A stretch of 64,000 nt of DNA from Selenia dentaria (GCA_917880725.1 OU862892.1:5456793-5520792), one strand, 5' to 3'. Shown: positions 11,277 to 25,200, counted from the first letter of the stretch. Made by a program: numbers and translations. The notes: generated by a model not told the origin, from the sequence alone.

Positions 11277-12928
11277 ATGTGCAATAGTGGGTGTATTAGC
11301 CTGATGGAACTTCAGTCCTGATTGAAGGCTTAGGTCTCAGCCCTATAGAAGGAGCTTTTGGACTGCCTGAGACCATGAACATAGGTTATATAAGTTTTGA
11401 TTCATCGTCATCCATCATCACGCAGGTAAAACCGCGGAGCGCAGCTAGTCGGAAGTAACACTGTAATGGCACGTTCAATCATGCCCAAAGAGATGAATAC
11501 TCGTAGTTTGTCAAAATTGTTTTAAAAATATAGGTTTTGTGCTCATTTGGCACAATTTAAATCTTAGGCATTAATAGAAGGTTGCATTTATTTCCTCAGG
11601 TACGTAAATGGTAAATACCGACGAAGCTTATAAGAAAACCTTTTATATAAAAGAGCAGAAAGGACAAAGGTCAGTGGATCCCAAATGAGGACCTCGCATG
11701 CATTATTAATACTTTGAAAGTAACCACAGATGTGTAGTTCGGGAAAATAAATTAACTAGAACCCAGATTAGGTGTTTTTTACCATTATGCGATACCAAAA
11801 TGTGTATATGTGTATTTATATAAAATATATAATTATGTTTTAACTGCTTGTTATCAACTGTTTGATTTCGTCATGTACCATCAGTCAAGTTTATGCCTGA
11901 CCATCTTTAGGGTGAATTTTGCGTGAACTTACCATTCGTATCCCCGCCTATTCTCTGCTTATTGGTATGTAATAAAAGCTTATTGTAAGTACAAGTTCTT
12001 TTTACATAGTTTTTACGTGGTTACCCTTGGAACAGAAGTAACCAACATACTTAAAACGACTAGGTATTACTTTTTATTTAAGTATATGGTTCCCGAGTTT
12101 CTTGCTACTTCTTCTCGGTAGGTTCTATATATTTTGGAACGCGGCGGTAGAGTCTTTAAAGTACATTATAATGAAAAATTGACGTTCATAAGTGCGTCTT
12201 TGATTAAAATACAATAAGTAGGTTTAACGTTGTATTAAAAAAACTAAGAGGTATAGATAGTTGAATAAAATACAATAAATTGATTCAAGATTAAGAGGTA
12301 AGGAAAACTAAGTAGATAAACCTATAAGGTATACAAGAAAAAATCTTAATACTATCAACGCGTTTAAAAGAACTGCAATATTTATAACTAATAAAGTACA
12401 ATAATCATTCAAGATTTTTACAACGGAATTGCTTTTTAGGACTATTATTGGGCAATACAATAAAAGCGGAGTTAGCTTGCAATTCACATGTGCAAAGCAA
12501 AAACTTATTGAACAGGTCAGGCATAAAATTGAGTATTGTACATTATTCGAAGGGTAAGATAGTTTTACAATTAATTAGTAGGTAAACCTCCAAAGCAAGA
12601 CTATGTCTTAGATAATGGGTACTACTTCAGTACCAGTTCATGGCGAAGAACGGCGGTGGCGGAGAGCGGAGTTGCACGGTGGAGGAGAACGAGTTGGATT
12701 GGTTCAAATTTTACATTATCATGCATATCTCAGCTTAATATAGATTTCCATACGTAAATTTTGTATTTTTAGATAACAAGTTCTGTACACTATTTAATTC
12801 TACCACAAAATAAGTACTACTGAACTAATCTAAGAGATATTTCGTTACACCATACCAACTCATAGTGTTTTAACTCTTCAAGTACCGAGGTAAGTTGAAA
12901 CAGCGTCTGAGGTGAATTGAAACATATA
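11277..12928. other. Unassigned AT-rich sequence with a Helitron end
   Basis: No gene is visible. At 11398-11449 there is a truncated Helitron 3' end on the plus strand (CATCCATCATCACGCAGG, then AACCGCGGAGCGCAGCTAGT). The remainder has no recognised repeat structure. Confidence 0.5.
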
Positions 12929-13012
12929 TTAATCCTTCCTATAACGTGATATTTAAAACAATTTATGAATGAAACTGACGTATATTTACGTCTCTGGGAC
13001 GCAAAGGATTAA
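12929..13012. mobile_element. Short TTAA-flanked MITE, copy 1
   Basis: TTAATCCTTCCTATAACGTG through TTTACGTCTCTGGGACGCAA and AGGATTAA: 84 bases including TTAA at both ends. A close relative lies at 22171-22259, also bounded by TTAA. TTAA target duplications and CCTT starts suggest a piggyBac-derived mini element. Confidence 0.55.
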
Positions 13013-13640
13013 CATGTTTATTTTAATCACAATAATAAGCTTCACAGCAGACATAATTATGCAGGTAACAAAATAAATACGAGTAAGGTATTAAGATAAA
13101 CAACAATTTACTGAATAGTTAGGTTATATTACTAAGGCACATATTGTAGGTGTAGAGGCGAGAGAGTTATTTTTTAATAATTTTTTTATCGTTTTTATAT
13201 TTGATCTTATTTACATGAAATAAACTCTAATGTTAAGTGAAGACAATCTATTAGTGAAAACACATCTAAATCGGATAAGCCGTTTCTGAGATAAGCGTGC
13301 ACAGACGCATAGACAAACAGATAAACAGACAAAAATTCTAACAACCATTATTTTCGTTTATAAAGTCCCAAATATTTTTTTCTCATATATCTTTAGCAGT
13401 ATGTACAGACAGCGATTCCTTACTTTTTATTATATAATTATGTTTAAAACACTAACGCGAATGTGTCGAATAACTTATTATTGTCAAAGATATTTTAGGT
13501 CTTTTTTCTCAATTTAATTAAGGATCACGAGCTAGTACTTGGCTAATCCATCCCAAAAGCACACATTATATTTCATACACGATCGGACTTGTGCATGATA
13601 CTGTAATGTACTAAAGTTCCAGTGTCGTGACCTATATTAT
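13013..13640. other. AT-rich sequence, nothing recognised
   Basis: No gene, RNA or inverted repeat stands out. A short stretch with GATAAGCCGTTTCTGAG and CGCATAGACAAACAG is reminiscent of Helitron-type or other dispersed insect repeats but could not be placed. Confidence 0.4.
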
Positions 13641-14760
13641 TCAATACATCAGCTTTGAATAATATTGCTGTCTGGTTAAAATCGAATAACCTAATATTAC
13701 ATTTAGATAAGACCAATGACTTTTACCATAAGTAGGATTACAAATTTGACATTAAACATTAATACTATGAATAAAAACATTGAGAATGTATCATTGACAA
13801 AATTTTTAGGACTTAATATCGACTCTAACCTCAAATGGAAAATGCTTGCACAGTCAGTATGCACCAAACGTAGTAGTTATTCATATGCACTATACATGTT
13901 GTCAAAGGTTGTAGGTCGACCAGCAGTACTTGCGTCGTATCACGCCAACGTAATATCTACTATTCGGTATGGAATAATATTTTGGGGAAACTGTTCAGAG
14001 AGGGAAGTGATATTCAAAGCCCAAAAGAAGTGTATTAGATCTGTCTGCCATTTGCAAACCACTGATTCATGTAAGCCGTATTTTAGACAGCTAAATATAT
14101 TGACATTTCCCTGTTTATATATTTATGAAGTGGAATTGTTTACGAGAAATAATTTGAATCTTTTTAACAACCTCAAAAGCGAGAGACACAAGAAAAAAAT
14201 CTTGACACTTACCCACACAACTACTTTTTATGGCAACAGCGTGTTTGGTATGGCGCCTAGGTTATATAATCACCTACCTAAATTAATAATGGAATTAGAG
14301 TGTGTTATGATGTTTAAGGGAGAATTGTTTAAACTGTTGGTATCGAAATTTTATTATACTATTAAAGAATATTTAAATGTCAATTTTGTATAAGTTAAAT
14401 TAAAATATAGTATTATGGGTAACTAATGTCTAAATGTAATTATATCAAATGTATGAATATGAATAATGTAATATCAATATGACATAACATTATGTGAGTT
14501 ATTGACATGTATGACAAACAGTGATTGTAAATTGATTGATATTTAATTGAATTATTTTGTTATAACCCAGTAATTCTTAATCTAGGTGTAATAATTGTAC
14601 ATAATCGTATATAATCTAATTGTAATCCATATGTCGCAAATATTAAAAGTCAACCTAATTTTTGCATGTCATTATGATGGAATGTGGAGCGCTATTTTTA
14701 TGTAACATCTTATATTTATACCCATGTTCACGCAAATAAATAATTTTGAATTTATATTTT
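13636..14760 (+). mobile_element. Jockey/CR1-like LINE, 3' part
   Basis: Contains the end of a reverse transcriptase domain in one frame (13650-13725: NNIAVWLKSNNLILHLDKT), the post-RT region in the next frame (13716-14393), then a 3' UTR with GTGGAGCGCTATTTTTATGT and a tail around CACGCAAATAAATAATTTTG at 14730-14750. The upstream RT and endonuclease are missing, so the insertion is 5'-truncated. Confidence 0.8.
13716..14393 (+). pseudogene. LINE post-RT C-terminal domain
   Basis: A 225-codon open frame. Family motifs are FLGLNIDSNLKW (after RT), SYHANVISTIRYGIIFWGN, KAQKKCIRSVCHL, SCKPYFRQLNIL and the C-terminal MAPRLYNHLPK..FYTIKEYLN-like end. This region follows the RT palm in Jockey and CR1 LINE ORF2 proteins. 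A +1 shift near 13720 separates it from the RT tail and the RT core is absent, so no functional enzyme is encoded. The frame is otherwise uninterrupted to its stop, which suggests a fairly recent insertion. Confidence 0.82.
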
Positions 14761-17700
14761 TCGAATTTGGACTTTGATTATGGAACTGAGCTTTGGACTC
14801 AATAATCAAAAATTTTGAGAAAAATGTGTGATTTATCAAAACGTTCGAGTCAGCTAGTTACGAGAATTTAAAGTACTCGTACCATGATGACCATGCTCAT
14901 ATGCTATCTCTATTTTAAATTTTATCCAAATCCGTTGAGCTCTTTCAGCGTAAAAAGTATCATACACAATAATGGAAACACTGAAAGTTGTATTTTCAAT
15001 CGGAAACAACGTATATGAGGTCAGCTATTCAATAATATTAGTAAAGAGATCTGTTTCTATTATGCGAATGAACATTGCGTTATTTATTTTATGATCATAT
15101 GAATATAAAGAAAGAAATCGATTTAAACGATGATAGTGAGGCGTCAATGCTTTTTTTTAATAATAATAAACAAATGTACATATTTCTTAAAGATCTATAA
15201 TAATTGTGTAATTATATAAATTTTCTCATTCGTGACGTATAAGTTGTTGATACACCCTCAAATTGACCCTGGTGTATATGTACTCGTATATCGCAGCGCC
15301 CATGCTTGTCAGCTGTTTTAGTTTACCAACAGCCTTAAGAGATGGCGTTAGCAGTACCGCAAGGATAGAAAATCGCTCTGATAACCAAGGCACTGATTTG
15401 CCAGAGGGCTCGACTTTGACGTATGACAACAGATAGAGCGGGTGGTTTGAAATTCTTCACATCTGCCTCGAATAGTATCAAAAATAAGGAAGAGAATTGA
15501 AGATTCACGCAAAACAAGTGCCATGACTCAGTTAACATGTTTCCCAATTTGAGCTTTATATTCTCTTGAAATAAGTTTAAGTATATTAGACAACATATCC
15601 CTAGGTGCAAAGTATATAGTATAGCAATCGTCAAAGGAGCGACACAAAAGATATTTCTACGGATTTAATAACGGTGGCGCCGGCTGGCCACCATCACAGG
15701 CAGATCATTCCGAAGAAACGCGAATCTGCTTTAAATCCCGTGTTGAAGGATTTGTGGGTAAACTTGGGTGGTCTACAGGTACGTGTATATATTTATCACT
15801 GCAGTATTGATATATCTGTGTTTTCAGGGGATTAATCAAACGCCACGGTCAGCCATACTTTCTTAGGTATTGATTTCTTTTTAAATCTACTTATAGCATG
15901 CAGTGTTAGCCTGTAAGTGATTATACATAAAGCACGAGTGCAGTGCATGAAACTATATTTGCATATAACAATGTAAAAATCGTTGGTTAACCATAAATAA
16001 ATATAAAAAATGTAGGTAGTCTATTTACACGCCTCACCAGATCTTTAAAATGAACTTACAATTGGAAAACAGTCGTTTAAACCTTTAATAAATTTAATGA
16101 AATTGATGCAAATTTCAATATGAATACTAGCCGCGTACATCTAAGAAATCATCACAATAAATATAACACAAAAACGTAAGAAAAAAAAAACATTTTTCCC
16201 CAATTTCTATTTACTTTCATAAATAATAAAAGAAAGACTTTGAAAGCTTTTTATCCGGCAAAATATCAAGAAGCTTTCCGGTTCCTGAAACGGAAAAGGT
16301 GTCTGATACCTTCGTCATAAAAATATAAACTTACGGGGAAAGGACCAGTCACAGAGGTAGATTATTTATTTCTAGCCTTTTATTACCGAGGATGTTTTGT
16401 ATGTCGAAGCGATCAAAGCTTAGAGGTAATGAGCGTTACCAGAAAATCAGGTAGGTGCTGATTTGACCCCTATTTTATGCTCGAACTTTCAATGATAACT
16501 TTGTGAAGATAGCTTCCTGACGAAATCAACAGTGTGGTCATCTTGTGCCTATGTGGGTATCCACCACTCTCACGACTGAAACCAGCTATCTTGAAACACA
16601 ACACAACACAACAAGGTCGATTCACACATATCAGTGAAGCCACAGTTCCGTCAATGTGTTTGCTCAGTTCGTACAGTGTTGCGTCAGTGATTCAATTCAC
16701 ACATGTCAGTACTCAGTTCACGGAGCTTCAGTGAAAACGTGTCCGTCGTCAAGTGTCGTGATTGTTGCTATATGGCTCTGTTCAATAATGCGGATCTAGA
16801 AATGCATTGCTTTAGACGAAGAAGAATTTTGCATGAGACAAATCATACAAAACCCTATTTTCGCAAACCAATTCTATCAACCGCTCGTCTTTCATATTGT
16901 TTTTGATCGTGTTTGACCGCGGCGTCCGTGATCCGACAAAAAATATCGTCGTTAACCAATACGTCTGTGATTGCCGCTGTCGGCACTGACGCTGAGAGCA
17001 CTGTGTCGTCACTGACACTGACAAGTGGGGATGCGTTTGTTAGAATTGTATACGTCAGATATTTATAAAAATTCGTAAACTGTGTAAATTAGCTGAATTA
17101 TTGATAATATTATATCTAAATGTTAACAGAACTGTAATAAGTATAATTTTTAGTAAATGCTACACCGTAACACCGTACTACCTCGTTTAATTTGTAGCGA
17201 GTGACGTAGCATCCTCTTGATTTCTGATAGGCTATTTTGGTTTGGCGGGTAGTATCTGACTAGTTATGAGGTTTTGCGGGAGGTGTAATAGTAGTGGGAC
17301 AGTCTTTTGGCGGCAGACATTGCTATATAAGCCATATGCCTGAGATTTCCGAGCCACCGTCCGGTGACGCTGTAAATGCCGGTAGAGGCAAACAGCATTA
17401 GTCCGTTCTAAAAAAAAAAAAAAAAATCCGAGCCTTCTTTACTTCACAAGTGACTGTTGCATCAAGACCTCCTGCTTGCCGAAAGTTAAGAGTTATATAT
17501 CTTGTTATAAATACTGCTGTATGTCTATGTATTGTGTCTGTGTATGGTATCTCTTAAATGTGTCTATATTTGCTTTGTTTCCTGAAATAGTGTGCCTGTA
17601 AAATACTTTCCTAGTACTAGGACATCTGTATCGTGTTATATAATAATATTAAAATGAACACTGTGTTTCTTGGGTAAAATTTATGGTTCTATTATAATGC

Positions 17701-17917
17701 TATTAATGTTACTTCTGTGTTTTCCTTCATTCCTTAGTAGAATACGTAGCTAGACAGGTAGTTAAATTCATATTATAATCATCGATCTCTTTCATAGAAT
17801 ATAACATGACGCATCTGCTTGTTACCATGTGTGTTATGCTATGAAACCTTTTAATGTATTAGTGATACCAAAAATAATACGATGTTTCTAAGACTTAAGT
17901 AGACATTTGTAGTGATT
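14760..17917. other. Unassigned region
   Basis: About 3.1 kb without a recognisable gene. Near 14890-14965 there is a decayed Helitron-like stretch (TTTTATCCAAATCCGTTGAG, CTTTCAGCG). At 17322-17330 a TATATAAG box sits upstream of GAGATTTCCGAGCCACC and an A17 run at 17410-17426. Open frames at 15226-15634 and 16534-17024 lack motifs and overlap on opposite strands. Confidence 0.45.
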
Positions 17918-18255
17918 CACTTGTTCAAAAAAAACTAAACTACCGCACTAAAATGTATTATGGTGATCTTTATTCTGTTAACAATAAAATCCAAAATCAT
18001 TTAACACTTAGAATGACACTTATAAAAATAATTATTCTATTCAATTTTGGGTTACTTTAGGTTAGTTTAGCGAGCACCAAGTTACGTAACGAGGTAACGG
18101 CTACACTGTCTAAAATATGCCCACAATTGAAGAGAAATGTCTTACTTTAGTGCCGTCATTCGGAAGTGTTATACTAATTTGGATTTTATCATAAACAACA
18201 ATGACTTTCTATAGAGATTTTAGTTAAGAGAATGCTTACAAAATCGACACCATTG
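17918..18255. mobile_element. MITE family C, copy 2
   Basis: Left arm GATTCACTTGTTCAAAAAAA with TATGGTGATCTTTATTCTG; right arm GACTTTCTATAGAGATTTTA, then AGAATGCTTACAAAATCGAC. The internal part GTCTAAAATATGCCCACAAT and CATTCGGAAGTGTTATAC is shared with the copy at 49547-50016. Confidence 0.7.
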
Positions 18256-20056
18256 ACGGACTTAAAACATATTTTAACATACTTTTACTTTAACTTTACT
18301 AGTTAAAAATAATCATACATACCACTTAATTTCGCCTTTAAAACAGTTTTGCTCTTTATTCACAATATTGTATTATCCATGAAACCCATATCATAAAATA
18401 GTAATTTTTTAGACACATACACTTACGGATACTGTTTTTATTGAATTGTGAACATAATTTTTGTATGAATTTTTGTACGTAAATCATTGATTTTAAGTGA
18501 AAGAAATTGAAAAAATTCAAGCTCTGAGCTGACAACGCCTTGAGATCGTAAAGAAGCACCTGTGCTTGATAGGAAATTGCCATTTTAGGTCTAGTGTGAT
18601 ACTACAATCGATCGCATTGTATATGTATGTATATCAATATTTTTTTTTGGATGAACTGTAGCTGGTAAAACAGTAAAGTTTTTATAAGCGATAGAGTCAG
18701 AGCGTGGTATTTTTTTTATTCTTTCAGGCACTGAACAGTAATCATGCAAAAGTCTTTGTACAGGTTCGTTTACCTATCTTTTACCTAATACTATGAACTG
18801 CTTATTTGCCTCGAAAGGACTTTTTTCCACATGAAGGTCTAACCGGTGACACCGGATATTCCTCAAATAGGGGCTTTCGCTTTCGCACCACACCTCGTGT
18901 ATTCACAATTGCTTATTATTCCTCAATAGCTTCATTGCTTCAACGTTAGGGTTAAGAATTAGAATGGCTCTTAGAACCCAACCTCACCATTTCCCTGTGT
19001 AGACACGGACTCCCCGGACTACTACTTTTACTTAATTTCATACTAAAGGACTTTTAAGCGTATATTAATTGGCGTTGCGACAGTTGTTCAATGCAGGATG
19101 AACTGCAGGATATAACATATCAGACAGATCTTATAAAGCGAATTATTTTTTTCTTAGACTTTCGACTTTGTAAATACTTTCTTAGATGCTGAATAAAATC
19201 TACCAAAAAAAAGTGTAACTAAAAAAGATATTTATTGTAGCAATTTTTACTTTTTCCCATCTGGCGTCAAAAGACGTATCTGGGAATACGTCAAGCGCAA
19301 AGAAGTTTAGCATAAACGTGATGTGAGAGCAAATGCCATTAGAATTCTGTTAGGGTCAATCAACTACGTCGGGAAACTGGCTGGCATTTTTCGTAAAAAT
19401 ATTTCATGAAACGAAAAAATCTAAAGCAAAATAAAGTCGAAAAACGGAAGTGAGCGTCGTGAGAATCAAGCCCATCAACAAAAAGATTTTTATTAGTGGT
19501 GTTTGACTTTTGAAAATAAACAATGGTTGATGTTTAAACGAAATAACACGTTTACATTATAAAAGATGTAGAGAATATACAAAATATGTAGAGAATATTG
19601 CTTACATCACATGCTTGTTTGTGTGCACTTAAATGTGTTTTACGCAGTCAATATTACAATACTGTGTATATACAATACAATGCAAAATAAGCATACAAAA
19701 TACATACAAATATAGTATATATATATTCATATATATATATTGAACTAAAATCACAAGTTATCACAGGCAAGTTAATTATGTAGAACAAAACTAATGCCTT
19801 GGCCTTTGAATTGTTGAATTTGAAAAAAAAATTTAAACTGACATACAATCGATATCGACTGCCCCATCACTACTTCCTCCGTGACGCATCATGACGACAG
19901 CTCGCTTACTAGCCGACGCCGTAACTCTCGCATGATTATTTGTCGGAATACCCGCCACTTACATTCTTCTTATTATATATCATATAAAGCGTACATTTTG
20001 TAACTTAAAATCGTAGTTATTATGTGGGTCCATACTAACACTTGCACATAGTTAGA
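18256..20056. other. Unassigned AT-rich region
   Basis: No gene is recognised. Positions 18820-18925 (minus) match 48797-48885 (plus) over the string TCCGGTGTCACCGGTTAGAC and flanking bases, and may be an LTR-type repeat. A short AT microsatellite is at 19720-19742. Confidence 0.45.
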
Positions 20057-20215
20057 TAAACTCTTTATTGCAATACCACATTATAAAATACAACAAACAA
20101 ATAAAAAAACTTAAAATTAAGTGTCACAATGGGCGGTCTTATCGCTCAGAGCGATCTCTTCCAGGAAACCATGCACGGAAAGAAATATGTATACAAGTAA
20201 CGGTGGTGCATAAAA
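20057..20215 (-). mobile_element. Jockey-type LINE 3' end, fragment
   Basis: On the minus strand it reads TTTCCTGGAAGAGATCGCTC, GAGCGATAAGACCGCCCATT and GTGACAC, ending with GCAATAAAGAG near 20066. From family knowledge this resembles the 3' UTR of abundant lepidopteran non-LTR elements. No coding sequence is attached. The region to 20605 is very AT-rich and closes with an AATAAAG and AATC-repeat stretch at 20573-20602 that may be another LINE tail on the plus strand. Confidence 0.45.
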
Positions 20216-20605
20216 CAAGTACAATATAGAAGACTTTTAAATTTAAGTTACAACATATATATAATAAACATATATAAATATATATATACAACATTATAAA
20301 AATAAATACACGTAAATATTAAATATATAATAATAAATATACATACACTATAACATTACATATACTTATTAATAAATAATAGAACCACAAATACCCACAT
20401 CTTCAATTCTGTATATAAGTTAAGTGATGTCAACAAAAAATATATCATTATGTAATAAAATATATCTAAATGTTTATAAAGGCAACACAGTCTATGTAAC
20501 AAAAAATCCATGATTTGTAAATAATATAAAAAGATCATTTGTAAACAGCATTGTAACAATGTATCTATTAATAAAGACCATGAATAATCAATCAAATCAA
20601 TCAAT

Positions 20606-21552
20606 GACGGGGACCTTTGAAAATATTGAGCGATGGATGCTTGCCTGATGGCATTCAGAAGCTCATTTCAGAGTGGAGAAGATTATATTTACTATGGATT
20701 TTGGAAGAAAGCAAAACAAGAGACATGACAAGCAAGTCCGCGCTGAACTCCCATTACAGTTTCAATGCCCCCCGGAGTTTGGAACTGTAATTTTGTGTGG
20801 AACTGAACTGCACTCCCAGATTTTTCCCCCACGTTTTCATCCCAAGTTTCTTTCGCCCAGTAATTTCAGTTGCTACAGTGTCCTTCAATCCTAACACAGT
20901 AATGCTAGTTCGTAATTGGATCTCGGCTGAATATTGTACCATATAAAAACAATATACGGTATGGAGTGCAAGTAAAACTGAAAATCAATTACCGCAAGCA
21001 TTCCAGTATGTAATATCGAAACTTGCTTTGTGTGCGCAGCATGAATGTTAGAGAACATCCCTGCATATTAGCAGTTGTCGGTCCATGACGTTTGTTTCTA
21101 TTTTGCGTCCACTGACCTTCCGGTTGATTAAACGTCAGATTGAAACGCTCCCGGACCGGTCCCGGTTTGGGTCGCACTGACAGGTAATCATTTTGTATTT
21201 AGAATGTCCCTAAATCGAATGTCGCTGTGTTTGGGAACGTGGGAAGCAATTTACGATGGTATGGAGATCTGAACGGTAAATAAACATGGGTCGTTTTATA
21301 CAAATTTATATAGGGGGAAGTTTACATACAGTTGAATAAAGATATTCGAAAGAATTTTGTACCGTACTAAAGTTTTGCTTTTTATACAGTGATGGACAAA
21401 TGCCTTGCGCACGTGAGTGGTCGGGATATGCAGTATGTGATACATGTTGATCATGACGATCTTCACTAACAGCACCAAATGTTCTGCTTTCTTGTAGTTT
21501 TGTTTATGGAATACATAGTATAACTGCAATTAAACGTATTGGGCAAAAAAGT
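20606..21552. other. Unassigned sequence
   Basis: No motif is seen in the short open frames (20673-20894 plus, 20989-21177 minus). The stretch 20990-21180 has slightly higher GC than its surroundings but no recognised feature. Confidence 0.4.
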
Positions 21553-21722
21553 CTCGGGCTTCGGAAAAGGTTTGGGCCTCGCAGAAACCGACTGAAACGC
21601 AATAGCAATATATATTACTTCATACGTCGGTGCTATGTGGTAGTATGGTTCTTTCCCGGTCGTACCCGCCCATTTTGTTTGTAACCCATAGGGTTACAAT
21701 GTGGCATTACCACAAAATTGCA
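21553..21722 (-). repeat. GC-rich repeat family B, 5' part only
   Basis: On the minus strand: GTGGTAATGCCACATTGTAA, the palindrome TGTAACCCTATGGGTTACA, then GGTACGACCGGGAAAG-like sequence, GCTATTGCGTTTCAGTCGGT. The 3' end with TTTGCCAACC is missing. Confidence 0.55.
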
Positions 21723-22015
21723 AAATGGCATAATTAACTTAGAATAGCGATTGGCTCTGGACAGCTCAGGAACAGATTAGATGTGACAGTCTTACCTAAT
21801 CAGACGAGCACTTAGAAAGTGTTCTACCATCGTGCTGTGGACTAACTTTACATAAGGCCAAAACAGGAATCAAACTGAAGACTGGTGCATACTTCTGCGG
21901 TATAAAAGATTCAAAAATCATATGATTGTGAATTGAAATATTTCTAACTTTACGATTTCTCCTTTGGACGACGATTAAATATAACTTAAAAATTTAATTA
22001 AATGCTTGGACTGAT

Positions 22016-22095
22016 AACCTCGGTGGTCTAGTTTTCATGGCATCTGACACGAATTGACGGAATACGTGGGACATGAACCCCGTACGAGAATGTAT
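22016..22095 (+). repeat. tRNA-like repeat, single unit
   Basis: CCTCGGTGGTCTAGTTTTCA (A box-like) with TGGCATCTGACACGAATTG and ACATGAACCCCGTACGAG (degenerate B box). It is related to the tRNA-like units at 38216, 57433, 57541 and 62406, and degenerate, so not a functional tRNA. Confidence 0.5.
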
Positions 22096-22170
22096 AGTTT
22101 TTCTCTCCAAAATGACAAACTTTGAAATCTTAAGTATAAAATCGACAAAGTCTCTTCTCTATTAACTCTT

Positions 22171-22259
22171 TTAATCCTTCCTATACCGTGACAATTAAAA
22201 CAAAAGATTTATGAATATAACTGACGTATATTTACGTCTCTGGGACGCAAAGAGTTTAA
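22171..22259. mobile_element. Short TTAA-flanked MITE, copy 2
   Basis: TTAATCCTTCCTATACCGTG through TATTTACGTCTCTGGGACGC and AAAGAGTTTAA. It has the same order of blocks as 12929-13012 and TTAA at both ends. Confidence 0.55.
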
Positions 22260-25200
22260 GGTACAAATAAGTAACACTAAAACTTTGTGGCTTATAATAA
22301 TCCTGCAAATAAATAACATAAAGATAAGGTAATTACCATTAAATCACGTCCGTTCCATTTGATTATCTCCCTATCAGGTCTGTCTATCCAGACTTTTACA
22401 ACATCAACCATGAAACTGCCACTTTTATGGGGCCAGAGTACCCTAATTCCTCAGATAACATCACAACTTCCCCAGTTTTACACGCCCCTATAACAGAATG
22501 AAATTATTTAATTAAACCTGAAATCCACCGGCGATGTGCCGCAACGCCCTTCCAAAAATATATCAGAATTCACAAGGTCCGTTGTTTTCATAAACCATCT
22601 CTGATGTTGGCGTTGGTATTTTTCATTTGACTGAAATGTTGGGGAAACATTAGTGGCATCAGAAGTGGGATGGGCCGTTATGGGTCCCAAGAGGTCTATT
22701 TCGGCCCAAAATCGCGGTCGCCGTTCAAGGGTTGAGCATTAAGCCGTTTGGCGTCAAGGAAAAATGTTTAATAAGACTGACAGTGAGTGACATAGATTTG
22801 ATCTTTCGGATAAAGATCATTTTTTGGTTTAGTTTCGGGTATTCGTAATAAAAAACAAAAGATTTGAGTAACATGCCGTGTTTTAGTGAGGCTTTTTGTA
22901 ATGTAAGTCGAGTGTAGAGTTGTGATGTGAAATCAATATAATACGCGTCGAATGGAGCTTTGTATTAAATAGTGCTTAGCACGATTTGCTTTCGGGCGAC
23001 CTAACAAGGTTGGGGACACTCTCAAAAAGGTAAGATGTGAAGGTCTACCTACCGAAAACTACGAAAGCGTGGATAGAATTTGATAGGGACGAATGAACTC
23101 AGATATTTCTAGAAGAAACTAGTAATCTCTGCGTCTGCCACTATAAGAAAGTTGCTTAACTTTGTTAAGTAAACCTAACTAACTAGAATACCATTTTCAT
23201 CTATTCATGGAAAAATCTTTATTGTTAATAGTACTTTATCACTTGTTGTCTAACGTCATCCTTAGATGAAACTATAGAGAATCATTAGTGTTTTAAACCG
23301 CATGAAATAAAACAAAAAAAAAGTAACTAATTAGGTAAAAAAATGTCAAATGTTATTATGAAAACTAACGTGGACTATGTAATATTTATTTGGAATCATT
23401 GTTATTGATATAATTATCTAACTTATTTTTATTTAATTATTATTTTACACAATTACTAACATGACTACGAAAAGTAGTTAAGTAATTGTTAGCAGTAAGT
23501 ATATAATTTAGTCCAATACAAATGAATTCTAATGACTTCGCTACGGATGTCATTACCGTTGAGAGCGGAAGGGATGATAAATGAAAATACTGCGTTTTTT
23601 ACAACTCGACACCATGGTAGATTATGCACCGAGGTAGTAAAGCAGTGTCTTACGTCATGGGCGGTATATTGAACCCTGAGTGTAACGGGGACTCTTGAGT
23701 TAATTTCCATTTATATTTAAATAAATTAAAATTATGTAGAATCTTGAGTGAAGCGAGGGGTTAAAGCCGCCCAAGACAAAGACAGGCTTTTAGAGGGACA
23801 GAGTAATATTTTTAGAAGGAACTTTTTATAGAAAACACTGTTTTAGACTTTCGCAGTTGTAACTAAGTTATAATCAGTGCTCACGAGATGTAGACAACGA
23901 TTTAGGTGCTTTTGGAGCACCCGATATATCGGTACAGTTACATGAACCACGATCAAAATTATAACATTTTATGTAAGTTGGTAAAATAACACCAAACACC
24001 AGATCGCGCCACGTAACTTAAACTATGACCTTGAATGCACAGAAAGGGGACGTGCGTAACCCATAGCAAAGCGGCGCACACTCACACTTCCTATAGTACA
24101 ATCGCGCCTTTTTTCATTTTTTTCTGCATGCTCTCTCCGTTCTAAGTTTCTAAGTTTACCTACAACTAAGGTTCCAAGTCCAAATCACTTTATACCCATG
24201 GGAGTTTTAAACAACATTACAGCCCCGGGGATGTAATGTCTTGCTTTGCGTTGATATTGCGTAATATGTAATTGAATATTTTCGAATAGAATATGAAATG
24301 TATGATTGGTATGAAAAATAATTTTCAATATCGTTATTATTATACATAATGTTTCACGAATATATTTTGTACGCGAGTTCACCAGTATTACCACAACCCT
24401 TGTAAAGAGATTTCAATCTCATCAAACGAGATGAGATTAAAATAATGATGACATTAAAATTTATATTATAATCACAAGCTCAACGACACTTTCCCTGCGC
24501 CTACAAAATTATGACACTTTTGGGTTAATATTGTAGTTGTAAATTTCTGAATCGCGCAGTGATGATGAAAAATAATCCTTTGCGTCAATACAGTGCTTTA
24601 TCTGTCTAGAAAACTTCATCCAAATCCGTTTATTTGTTTTTGGGTATTTGAGTAACAAACATAAACAAATTTAAGCTTAAAATATTTCCAAATATTTTAA
24701 GCGCCTACATTTACTTTGATCAGTTAATATTTGCAAAAAAATATATTAATAGTTACTTAACTATACGTAAACAAATGTATGAGTATTTTTGGAAGTAATG
24801 TGTATAAAAAAATTAAAAAAAGTAAAAAATAAAAAATGATATAATATTATAATAGGTATATATAAGCACGTGTGCGAAAGAAATATAATAGAAGTAGTTT
24901 AAGAGTAATGCCTGTTCTGCCAGATACCATCTTTATTGGTACCACCGTTTTGTCACATTTATATTTAAGGTCTTATGAACTGCTGACTTTTCTCTCAAAG
25001 TGGCGGCAGAATGTAACACCTCACATCTCACGTCGTACTTGGACGTGACATGTGAGTCAATTCAATTGTTATAGGCAAAGGGTACCACTTACCATGATAA
25101 TACAGGTCAACCTCTTGGTTGGACTACCTTCACATGTATGAATAAAATTAATACTAAAGAAAATATTTGACGAGATACAAGTGTTTCTTTTGTTTTATTT

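Noticed and set aside
16534..17024. Short frames around 16.5-17.0 kb
   Set aside because: Opposite-strand overlap, no motif, and repeated GTCAGTG/CACTGAC words suggest repeat sequence.
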